Shown in pieces: positions 27,272 through 34,478 of a stretch of 64,000 bases of DNA. The stretch lies in NCBI RefSeq assembly GCF_030144325.1, contig NZ_CP126307.1, positions 3,579,001-3,643,000 of the forward strand, written 5' to 3'. The translations under genes were made by a program, and so were the position numbers. Position 1 is the stretch's first letter. Each line of letters starts with the position of its first letter. The notes below the pieces were generated by a model, which worked only from the letters and a program-made list of their open reading frames with translations, was not told the origin of the DNA and ran no database searches. Origin of the DNA: Bosea vestrisii (GTDB lineage Bacteria; Pseudomonadota; Alphaproteobacteria; Rhizobiales; Beijerinckiaceae).

Positions 27272-28446
27272 AGCAGCCCGCGCTTGGCGAGGTTGCGCAT
27301 CAGATGCGAGGCGCCAAAGCGCCAGGGCTCGCATTCGTCGGTGCGGCGCATCCGGTTGATCAGGGCGCCGAGCTCGGGCGCGGAGATGGTGACGACGTCG
27401 CCGTATTTGTGGGTGAAGCCGCCGCCCGGCGCATCGCGATCCTTGATCGGCGCGAACATGGTGCCGAGATAGAGCACCGCCCCGTCAGGATACTGATGAT
27501 GCGGGCCGATCATCTGCGCGGCAAGATCGGCCGGGTCGCGGCTGATCTTCGCGATCGAGGACGAGCCTTCGAGCGTGAAGCCGTCCTCGCCCTCGACGGT
27601 GAGGCTCACCGTCGTCTTGCGGACATGGTCGAGCGAGAAATCGCCGTCAAAGAAGCGGATGAACGGGCCGATCGCGGCGGCAGCATTATTGTCCTTGGCC
27701 TTGCCGAGCAGCAGGGCCGAACGGCCCTCGACATCGCGCAGGTTGACGTCGTTACCCAAGCTGGCGCCGACGATGCGGCCATCCGAGGCGACGACGAGCA
27801 CGATCTCGGGCTCGGGGTTGTTCCAGCTCGAGGCCGGATGAAGGCCGGCATCGGCGCCGGTGCCGACCGCCGACATCGGCGGTGCCTTGGTGAAGATCTC
27901 GGCGTCCGGTCCGATCCCGACCTCGAGATATTGGCTCCAGCTGTTCTGGGCGATCAGCACCTCCTTCAGCTTCATCGCCTCGGGTGAGCCGGGCCTGAGC
28001 TTGGAGAGATCGTCACCGATGAGCTTTTCGATCTCGGTGCGGATCGTAGCGGCGGCCGCCGGATTGCCGCGCGCCTTCTCCTCGATGACGCGCTCCAGCA
28101 TCGAGATGGCGAAGGTGACGCCGGCGGCCTTGACCGCTTGCAGGTCGACCGGGGCGAGCAGCCAGGGTTTGCCGTCATCGCGGGCGGTGACAGAGCTGTT
28201 GGCGAGGAGATCGGCGACCGAACCGAGGTTCTCGCCATTTGCAGCACGCAGCGCCGTCGCCGGATCGGCGGTCTCGCAGAGATCGCGCATGGTCGGGAAG
28301 GTTGTAGTGACGTCGATGACCTCGTCACCCTGGAGCTTGACCACCGACGGCCCGGCGAGGTCCGGCCGCCAGACCCGGCCGGCCAGCGCGGCGCGGGCGG
28401 CATCGACCGGCAGGGTGTTGGCGGGCGTGAGCGAGAGCGAGGGCAT
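27268..28446 (-). CDS. Fumarylacetoacetate hydrolase (FAH)-family enzyme
   Basis: 392-residue protein with a C-terminal FAH fold. Metal ligands are visible in NNPEPEIVLVV (two Glu) and SLGNDVNLRDVEG (Asp). The preceding EIFTKAPPMSAVGTG is the typical entry segment, and an N-terminal domain of about 150 residues is extra. Family members of this length include 2-dehydro-3-deoxy-sugar-acid dehydratases and hydrolases. ATG 28446 begins the conserved part (MPSLSLTPANTLP); the frame is open upstream but not protein-like. It is the first gene of a three-gene unit with the PfkB kinase (GTGA overlap) and is divergent from the ugp operon across a 203-base gap containing a Pho box. Confidence 0.82.
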   Translation of the reverse strand: MPSLSLTPANTLPVDAARAALAGRVWRPDLAGPSVVKLQGDEVIDVTTTFPTMRDLCETADPATALRAANGENLGSVADLLANSSVTARDDGKPWLLAPVDLQAVKAAGVTFAISMLERVIEEKARGNPAAAATIRTEIEKLIGDDLSKLRPGSPEAMKLKEVLIAQNSWSQYLEVGIGPDAEIFTKAPPMSAVGTGADAGLHPASSWNNPEPEIVLVVASDGRIVGASLGNDVNLRDVEGRSALLLGKAKDNNAAAAIGPFIRFFDGDFSLDHVRKTTVSLTVEGEDGFTLEGSSSIAKISRDPADLAAQMIGPHHQYPDGAVLYLGTMFAPIKDRDAPGGGFTHKYGDVVTISAPELGALINRMRRTDECEPWRFGASHLMRNLAKRGLL

Positions 28447-28548
28447 GGCTGATCCGGCTGTGTGCAGTGTGCAGGAAGGTTGAGGGAGAACAGCCGCTTC
28501 CGCGGAAAATCGCAAGTGCGCGGATGCGCGTCCACAGCGGGGCGGAAA

Positions 28549-28577
28549 TGTCATCGTTTTGTCATTGAACTGTCGCC
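28549..28577 (+). promoter_or_regulatory. Pho box (PhoB site) upstream of ugpB
   Basis: Three direct repeats start at 28549 (TGTCAT), 28560 (TGTCAT) and 28571 (TGTCGC), exactly 11 bases apart, which is the spacing of the PhoB box (CTGTCAT-N4-CTGTCAT). CATGCT at 28585-28590 is a suitable -10 just downstream, replacing the usual need for a -35. It points at ugpB, 73 bases on. The ugp operon is a classical PhoB target, so phosphate-starvation control is likely. Confidence 0.75.
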
Positions 28578-28649
28578 CCGGCTTCATGCTAGCTTGCGCA
28601 CCAACGACAAGAATGCCCGCGCATACCGGGGGCTTAGAGGGAGCTGATC

Positions 28650-29966
28650 ATGACCTTCAAATTGAAGACCCTGACCGCCGTCGGCGCATTCGCGCTGGCC
28701 GCCGCTTCGCCGGCTCTGGCGCAGACCGAAATCCAGTGGTGGCACGCCATGACCGGCGCCAACAACGACGTCGTCGTCAAGCTGGCCGAGGAGTTCAACG
28801 CCTCGCAGAAGGACTACAAGGTCGTCGTCGCCTACAAGGGTTCCTATCCCGACACGCTGAACGCCGGCATCGCCGCCTTCCGCGCCGGCAATGCGCCGCA
28901 CATCATGCAGGTCTTCGAGGTCGGCACCGCGACGATGATGTCGGCTAAGGGTGCGATCAAGCCGGTCGCCGACGTGATGAAAGACGCTGGCGAAAGCTTC
29001 GATCCGAAGAGCTATCTGCCGGCCATCACCGGCTACTATTCGACGACGAAGGGCGAGATGCTCTCCTTCCCGTTCAACTCGTCCTCGATGGTGATGTGGT
29101 ACAACAAGGACGCGCTGAAGAAGGCTGGCCTGCCGGAAGCGCCGCCGAAGACCTGGCCGGAAGCGTTCGAAGCCGCCAAGAAATTGAAGGCCGCCGGCTG
29201 GGACAAGTGCGGCATCTCCACCGCCTGGACGACCTGGGCCAATATCGAGCAGCTCGGCGCCTGGCACAACGTGCCGGTCGGCACCAAGGCCAACGGCTTC
29301 GACGGCTTCGACACCGAGTTCCGCATCAATGGCGATCTCTTCGTCAAGCACCTGACCAATCTCGCCAACCTGCAGAAGGAAGGCGTGTTCTCCTATTCCG
29401 GCCGCACCAACACCGGCGAGGGCCGCTTCACCTCGGGCGAATGCCCGCTCTTCCTGACCTCCTCAGCCTTCTTCGGCAACGTCAAGGCCAACGCCAAGTT
29501 CGACTGGTCGAATGCGCCGATGCCGTATTATCCGGATGTCGCCGGCGCGCCGCAGAACTCGATCATCGGCGGCGCCTCGCTCTGGGTCATGGGCGGCAAG
29601 AAGGCCGACGAGTACAAGGGCGTCGCCAAGTTCTTCACCTTCCTCTCGGATGTCGACCGGCAGGTGAAGCTGCACACCGAGTCAGGTTATCTGCCGATCA
29701 CCAAGGCCGCCTATGAGAAGGTCAAGGCCTCGGGCTTCTACAAGCAGAATCCCTATCTTGAGACGCCGCTGCTCGAGCTCAACAACAAGGAGCCGACCGA
29801 AAACTCGCGTGGCGTGCGCTTCGGCGGCCTGGTCCAGATCCGCGACATCTGGTCGGAGGAGATCGAGGCGGCCCTGAACGGCCAGAAGACGCCAAAGGCG
29901 GCGCTCGACGCGGCCAATGAGCGCGGCAACCAGGCGCTGCGCCAGTTCGAGCGCACCGCCAAGTAA
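28650..29966 (+). CDS. ugpB: sn-Glycerol-3-phosphate ABC transporter substrate-binding protein UgpB
   Basis: 438-residue periplasmic receptor. Signal peptide MTFKLKTLTAVGAFALAAASPALAQ, then the UgpB hallmark TEIQWWHAMTGANNDVVVKLAEEFN, followed by YKGSYPDTLNAGIAAFRAGNAPHIMQVFEVGTATMM, SFPFNSSSMVMWYNKDAL, and IIGGASLWVMGGKK. Length and order match UgpB closely. It is the first gene after the Pho box and is separated from ugpA by a strong hairpin with a T-run. This would let more binding protein than membrane protein be made. It binds glycerol-3-phosphate and, in relatives, glycerophosphodiesters. Confidence 0.95.
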   Translation: MTFKLKTLTAVGAFALAAASPALAQTEIQWWHAMTGANNDVVVKLAEEFNASQKDYKVVVAYKGSYPDTLNAGIAAFRAGNAPHIMQVFEVGTATMMSAKGAIKPVADVMKDAGESFDPKSYLPAITGYYSTTKGEMLSFPFNSSSMVMWYNKDALKKAGLPEAPPKTWPEAFEAAKKLKAAGWDKCGISTAWTTWANIEQLGAWHNVPVGTKANGFDGFDTEFRINGDLFVKHLTNLANLQKEGVFSYSGRTNTGEGRFTSGECPLFLTSSAFFGNVKANAKFDWSNAPMPYYPDVAGAPQNSIIGGASLWVMGGKKADEYKGVAKFFTFLSDVDRQVKLHTESGYLPITKAAYEKVKASGFYKQNPYLETPLLELNNKEPTENSRGVRFGGLVQIRDIWSEEIEAALNGQKTPKAALDAANERGNQALRQFERTAK

Positions 29967-29979
29967 AGAGACGATCGAG

Positions 29980-30008
29980 GGCCGGGACGTTTCGTCCCGG
30001 CCTTTCTT
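29980..30008 (+). terminator. Intrinsic terminator/attenuator between ugpB and ugpA
   Basis: GGCCGGGACG (29980-29989) pairs perfectly with CGTCCCGGCC (29993-30002) around a TTT loop and is followed by TTTCTTT. This is the clearest Rho-independent terminator in the window. Because ugpA continues in the same direction 18 bases later, it should act as partial termination. Confidence 0.85.
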
Positions 30009-30025
30009 TCCCGCCGGGCTGGCCG

Positions 30026-30907
30026 ATGCAGAAATATGCTCACTTTAAGGGGCTGACGATCCCGCTGCTGCTGCTTCTGCCGCAACTCGCGATCACGGTC
30101 GTCTTCTTCTACTGGCCGGCGAGCCAGGCCGTCTGGCAGAGCTTCCTGCTGCAGGACGCCTTCGGCATCTCCACCGAGTTCGTCTGGTTCGAGAACTATC
30201 GCGACCTGTTCTCGAAACCCGAATACTACAAGGCGCTGATCAACACCGGCATCTTTTCGGTCTTCGTCGCGCTGCTCTCGCTCTCGCTGGCGCTGCTTTT
30301 CGCGGTGATGGCCGACCGGCAGATTCGTGGCGTCGAGATCTACAAGACGCTGCTGATCTGGCCCTATGCTGTTGCTCCCGCCATCGCCGGCGTGCTCTGG
30401 ATCTTCATGTTCGATCCCTCGCTCGGCATGCTGGCGCGCGGGCTGCAATCGCTCGGTGTCGCCTGGAATCCGCGCCTCAACGGCAATGACGCGATGACGC
30501 TGGTCATCCTCGCCGCGACCTGGAAGCAGATCTCCTACAACTTCCTGTTCTTCCTCGCCGGCCTGCAGTCGATCCCGAAGAGCGTGATCGAGGCGGCGGT
30601 GATCGACGGCGCCCGCCCGATGCGGCGCTTCTGGACCATCGTCTTCCCGCTGCTCTCGCCGACGACCTTCTTCCTGCTCGTTGTCAACCTCGTCTACGTG
30701 TTCTTCGACACCTTCGGCATCATCGACACCATCAGCGGCGGCGGTCCCTCGGGCGCGACCGAGACACTGGTCTACAAGGTCTATTCCGACGGCAAGGGCG
30801 GCACCAATCTCGGCGGCTCGGCGGCGCAGTCGGTGATCCTGCTTATCATGGTGATCGGCATGACCGCCTTCCAGTTCCGCTTCATCGAGCGCAAGGTGAA
30901 CTACTGA
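30026..30907 (+). CDS. ugpA: sn-Glycerol-3-phosphate ABC transporter permease UgpA
   Basis: 293-residue inner-membrane permease with six predicted helices (LTIPLLLLLPQLAITVVFFYWPA first). UgpA/MalF-type blocks are ASQAVWQSFLLQDAFG, NTGIFSVFVALLSLSLALLFAVMADR, and the coupling loop SVIEAAVIDGARPMRRFWTIVFPLLSP. ATG 30026 lies 18 bases after the ugpB terminator. Its stop shares a base with the next start (TGATG), which belongs not to ugpE but to a creatininase-family gene inserted in the operon. Confidence 0.95.
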   Translation: MQKYAHFKGLTIPLLLLLPQLAITVVFFYWPASQAVWQSFLLQDAFGISTEFVWFENYRDLFSKPEYYKALINTGIFSVFVALLSLSLALLFAVMADRQIRGVEIYKTLLIWPYAVAPAIAGVLWIFMFDPSLGMLARGLQSLGVAWNPRLNGNDAMTLVILAATWKQISYNFLFFLAGLQSIPKSVIEAAVIDGARPMRRFWTIVFPLLSPTTFFLLVVNLVYVFFDTFGIIDTISGGGPSGATETLVYKVYSDGKGGTNLGGSAAQSVILLIMVIGMTAFQFRFIERKVNY

Positions 30908-31665
30908 TGGGCTCCGTACTCTGGCAGGAGCTCACCGCCGAGGAGCTGCGCGAGAAGGCGGCGAAGGACGCCGTCGTCGTGCTGCCGGTCGCCTCGATGG
31001 AGCAGCACGGCCCGCATCTGCCTGTCGGCGTCGACACCATCCTGTGCGGCGGCGTCTGCAAGCTCGCGGCCGAGCGCGCCGGGGAGGTCGACGTCGTCGT
31101 CGCGCCGACGTTGTGGTGCGGCATGGCCGAGCATCACATGGCCTTTGGCGGTACCTTCACCTTCGATATCCCGACCTACCGGGCCGTCCTCCTCGCTTTG
31201 CTGAAGAGCCTCGAGCGCCATGGCTTCCACCGCGTCGTCATCGTCAATGGCCATGGCGGCAACATCGCTGCGCTTGCTGCGTTCCTGCCGGATTTCGCCC
31301 GCGAGACTTCGCTCCAGGTCCGCGCCACCACCTATTTCCTGCTGGCGCAGGAGGCGATGGCGCCCTTCATGGACGATCAGGTCAGCGTGCTGCATGCCTG
31401 CGAGGTCGAGACCTCGATGATGATGGCGCTGGCGCCGGAGACGGTGCGGAGCGAGCGGCTCGCCGAGGCGTTCGGCATGCTGGGCGCCGATCTCACCGCG
31501 CTGACCCGCCCGACCGTCGGCCGCTACCAGCCCTTCCGCGAGATGACGCAGACCGGCGTGATCGGCGATGCCCGCAAGGCGACGCCGGAGAAGGGCAACG
31601 CCTTCCTCGACGCGGCGGCGAATGCATTGGCAAAACTTTTGAGTGACCGCGGAGGACAGGGCTGA
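30907..31665 (+). CDS. Creatininase-family protein inserted in the ugp operon
   Basis: 252-residue metalloenzyme of the creatininase superfamily. Metal-site motifs: VVLPVASMEQHGPHLPVGVDTIL (Glu, His, Asp), VIVNGHGGN, and CEVETSMMMAL carrying a further Glu. Both ends overlap neighbours in TGATG form (ugpA stop/its start, its stop/ugpE start), so it is translationally built into the operon rather than a loose insertion. Known ugp operons carry ugpQ, a glycerophosphodiesterase, but not this family as far as I know. A role in releasing an amine or amide from imported glycerophospho-compounds is conceivable, but only inferred. It is a distinct paralogue of the creatininase-family gene at 8507-9208. 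Confidence 0.8.
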   Translation: MGSVLWQELTAEELREKAAKDAVVVLPVASMEQHGPHLPVGVDTILCGGVCKLAAERAGEVDVVVAPTLWCGMAEHHMAFGGTFTFDIPTYRAVLLALLKSLERHGFHRVVIVNGHGGNIAALAAFLPDFARETSLQVRATTYFLLAQEAMAPFMDDQVSVLHACEVETSMMMALAPETVRSERLAEAFGMLGADLTALTRPTVGRYQPFREMTQTGVIGDARKATPEKGNAFLDAAANALAKLLSDRGGQG

Positions 31666-32513
31666 TGGTCGAAGACCGCCGCCTCGGCGATGCGATCGCC
31701 TATGTGATCCTGACGATCGGCGTGTTCGTCTGCGCCTTTCCGGTCTGGCTGACCTTCGTCGCCTCGACCTGGGACAACGCCACCATCATCAACGGGCAAT
31801 TGCCGCTCTATCCCGGCCCGCATTTCTTCGAGAACTACTACCGCATCCTCTTCGTCGGCACCTCCGGCTCGACCCGTGAGCCGGTGGCGAGCATGATGTT
31901 CAACTCCTTCGTGATGGCGATGACGATCGCGCTGGGCAAGATCTTCATCTCGGTGCTCTCAGCCTACGCCATCGTCTATTACCGCTTCCCGTTCCGGATG
32001 GCGGCGTTCTGGATCATCTTCGTCACGCTGATGCTGCCGGTCGAGGTCCGTATCTTCCCGACCTTCAAGGTCGTCTCCGATCTCGGCATGCTCGACAGCT
32101 ATCAGGGCCTTGCCGTGCCGCTGATCGCCTCGGCCACCGGCACGCTGCTGTTCCGGCAGTTCTTCATGACCATTCCCGACGAACTGCTCGAAGCCTCGAA
32201 GATCGACGGCGCCGGCCCGTTCAAGTTCTTCAAGGATACGGTGCTGCCGCTGTCGCTGACGACGATCGCGGCGCTGTTCGTCATCCAGTTCATCTATGGC
32301 TGGAACCAGTATCTCTGGCCGCTGCTGATCACGACCAAGGACTCGATGCAGACCATCGTGATCGGCATCCGCAAGATGATCACCACCTCCGACGCCCTGA
32401 CCGAATGGCAGATGGCCATGGCGACCGCCATGCTCGCCATGCTGCCGCCGGTCCTCGTCGTCATCGCCATGCAGAGGCTCTTCGTGAAGGGCCTCGTCGA
32501 GACAGAGAAGTAG
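31665..32513 (+). CDS. ugpE: sn-Glycerol-3-phosphate ABC transporter permease UgpE
   Basis: 282-residue permease of the MalG type, partner of UgpA. Conserved parts are VFVCAFPVWLTFVASTWDNATI (first helix and loop), MFNSFVMAMTIALGKIFISVLSAYAIVYYRFPFR, MLPVEVRIFPTFKVVSDLGMLDSYQGLA, and the coupling loop PDELLEASKIDGAGPFKFFKDTVLPLS. ATG 31665 overlaps the stop of the creatininase-family gene. The ATPase gene ugpC begins 7 bases after its stop. Confidence 0.95.
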   Translation: MVEDRRLGDAIAYVILTIGVFVCAFPVWLTFVASTWDNATIINGQLPLYPGPHFFENYYRILFVGTSGSTREPVASMMFNSFVMAMTIALGKIFISVLSAYAIVYYRFPFRMAAFWIIFVTLMLPVEVRIFPTFKVVSDLGMLDSYQGLAVPLIASATGTLLFRQFFMTIPDELLEASKIDGAGPFKFFKDTVLPLSLTTIAALFVIQFIYGWNQYLWPLLITTKDSMQTIVIGIRKMITTSDALTEWQMAMATAMLAMLPPVLVVIAMQRLFVKGLVETEK

Positions 32514-32520
32514 CCCGCTT

Positions 32521-33601
32521 ATGGCTCAGGTCACGCTCAACAACGTCAAGAAGATCTATGCCGGCGGCGTCGAGGCCGTGAAGGGCGTCTCCTTCGACAT
32601 TCCCGATGGCGGCTTCTGCGTGCTCGTCGGCCCGTCCGGCTGCGGCAAGTCGACCTTGCTGCGCATGGTCGCCGGGCTGGAGACGATCTCGGCCGGCGAG
32701 GTCGCGATCGGCGACCGCGTCGTCAACCAGGTCGAGCCGGCCGACCGCGATATCGCCATGGTCTTCCAGAACTACGCGCTCTACCCGCATATGAGCGTCT
32801 ACGACAACATGGCCTATGGCCTGCGCAACCGCGGCACGCCCAAGGACGAGATCGAGAAGCGCGTCGCCGAGGCCGCGCGCATCCTCGCGATCGAGCCCTT
32901 CCTGCAGCGCCGCCCGCGCCAGCTCTCCGGCGGCCAGCGCCAGCGCGTCGCCATGGGCCGCGCCATCGTGCGCAAGCCGCAGGTCTTCCTGTTTGACGAG
33001 CCGCTTTCCAACCTCGACGCCAAATTGCGCGTGCAGATGCGCGTCGAGATCAAAAAAATTGCAGCGGGCGCTCGGCGTCACCGCGATCTACGTCACCCAC
33101 GACCAGGTCGAGGCGATGACGCTCTCCGACAAGCTGGTGGTGATGAATGGTGGCCAGGTCGAGCAGATCGGCGTGCCGTCGGAAGTCTACCGCAAGCCGG
33201 CGAGCCGCTTCGTCGCGACCTTCATCGGCTCGCCGCCGATGAACCTGCTGGCGGCCAAGGTCGACGGCGCCGGCATCATCGCGCTCGGCGACGCCCTCCT
33301 GCAGGCGCGCGATCTGCGCGAGGACTTAGCTGTTGGCACCGCGGTCGAGGTCGGCCTGCGACCCGAGGACATCGAGATCGCCTCGGAAGGCGCCGCCGGA
33401 TCGCTGCCCTTCGACGTCGAGTTCATCGAGGAACTCGGCGCGACCCAGCTCTTCCACGGCCAGCTCGCCGGCAAGCCCTTCGTCATGCAGGCGGCGACTG
33501 GAGAGGTCGCGGCCCAGCCCGGGCGGCTCTGGATCTCCGTCGACCCCGACAAGGTCCACGTCTTCGATGCGGAAAGCGGCGTCAGGCTGGGGCGGGCATA
33601 A
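32521..33601 (+). pseudogene. ugpC: sn-Glycerol-3-phosphate ABC transporter ATPase UgpC, +1 frameshift in an A7 run
   Basis: MalK-type ATPase of the Ugp importer, 359 residues if corrected. In the first frame: FCVLVGPSGCGKSTLLRMVAGLE (Walker A), AMVFQNYALYPHM (Q-loop), LSGGQRQRVAMGRAIVR, and FLFDEPLSNLD (Walker B). At 33052-33058 there are seven As; six would give VEIKKLQRALGVTAIYVTHDQVEAMT, the expected continuation with the switch His. The downstream frame then encodes the regulatory TOBE domain to the stop at 33601. The 1081-base span is 3n+1. As read, the protein loses its H-loop and C-terminal domain. With ugpB, ugpA and ugpE intact, a base-calling error is the likeliest cause; transcriptional slippage on A7 is an alternative. 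Confidence 0.85.
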
Positions 33602-33625
33602 GGCGATCGAACCTCAGCAGAGAAT

Positions 33626-33772
33626 CCCTCTCCTGGAAGGAGAGGGGCAGGGGTGAGGTGTTCGGACTGAAAACGTTGGCCTGAACCTGACCGCGCGGTG
33701 AGCGCTCGCGGAACTAGTCCAGCAGCCTACACCTCACCCTACCCTCTCCTTACAGGAGAGGGTTTCCCGCAC
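33626..33772. repeat. Composite palindromic repeat (BIME-like), copy 3
   Basis: Inverted pair of palindromes between convergent ugpC and the redoxin gene. The left unit is CCCTCTCC-TGGAA-GGAGAGGG, followed by CAGGGGTGAGGTG. The right unit at about 33729-33772 reads CACCTCACCCTACCCTCTCC...GGAGAGGG in the opposite sense. The stem differs from copies 1 and 2 (CTCTCC instead of CTCCCC), but layout and tail agree, and the inner spacer shares GTGAGCGCTCGC with copy 2. It may also terminate both genes. Confidence 0.7.
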
Positions 33773-33799
33773 TCTTCTTGGCAGCCGCCGCGCCCGGCC

Positions 33800-34438
33800 T
33801 CAGCTCACCGGCGCGTATTTCACGACGCAGCCATAGGCTTTGGTCGCGGGCTCCGAGACCGCCTTGCCGGCCTTGAGCTCGGCCACGGCCTGGCGGACAT
33901 AGCTCTTGGCGCCGGTCAGGCTGGAGGCGCTCGATGACGGCTTGTCGTCGATCGCTCCGGCATAGGCGAGCGTGCCCTTGGGATCGATGATGTACATGTG
34001 CGGCGTCGTCTGCGCGCCGTATGCCCGCGCCAGCTGGCTCTTTGGATCGAGCAGGATCGAGGCCGGGGCCGCGTCACGGCTCTTGCTCAGCTCCTTGGCC
34101 TTGGCCGCGTCGACATGGCCCTGCTCGCCGGCCGGCGAGGAGATCACCGAGAGCCAGACGATGCCGTCCTTGGCCATGTCCTTCTGCAGGGTCTGCATGG
34201 TGGCGCTGTTGTAGTGCTTCCGGACATAGGGGCAGTCATGGTTGGTCCATTCGAGGACCACCGTTTTGCCGGCATAGTCCGAAAGCTTCTGCAGCTTTCC
34301 GTCGACGTCGACGACCGAGAAATCGGGAGCCTTGGCACCGGGCTTGGCCGCGCTCTGGGCGAAGGCGGCGCTGGAGGCGAGCGCCAGCGCGGTGGCGGCA
34401 AGGCCGGCGAGGAAGGTCTGTCTGCTCACGGCTTTCAT
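33800..34438 (-). CDS. Periplasmic redoxin (AhpC/TSA-thioredoxin-like family)
   Basis: 212-residue exported protein with a thioredoxin fold. Signal peptide MKAVSRQTFLAGLAATALALASSAAFAQ, then APDFSVVDVDGKLQKLSDYAGKTVVLEWTN. The site is NHDCPYVRKHY with one Cys (Cys69) in place of a CxxC. A second conserved Cys is near the end (YGCVVKY). Family members are annotated as thioredoxin- or redoxin-family proteins with peroxiredoxin-like chemistry. It lies 40 bases downstream of the DsbD/ScsB-like gene on the same strand and may be reduced by it. Confidence 0.8.
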   Translation of the reverse strand: MKAVSRQTFLAGLAATALALASSAAFAQSAAKPGAKAPDFSVVDVDGKLQKLSDYAGKTVVLEWTNHDCPYVRKHYNSATMQTLQKDMAKDGIVWLSVISSPAGEQGHVDAAKAKELSKSRDAAPASILLDPKSQLARAYGAQTTPHMYIIDPKGTLAYAGAIDDKPSSSASSLTGAKSYVRQAVAELKAGKAVSEPATKAYGCVVKYAPVS

Positions 34439-34478
34439 CGTCAGTCTCCCTGTTGAGTTGAAATGTCGGGGCTTGGCT

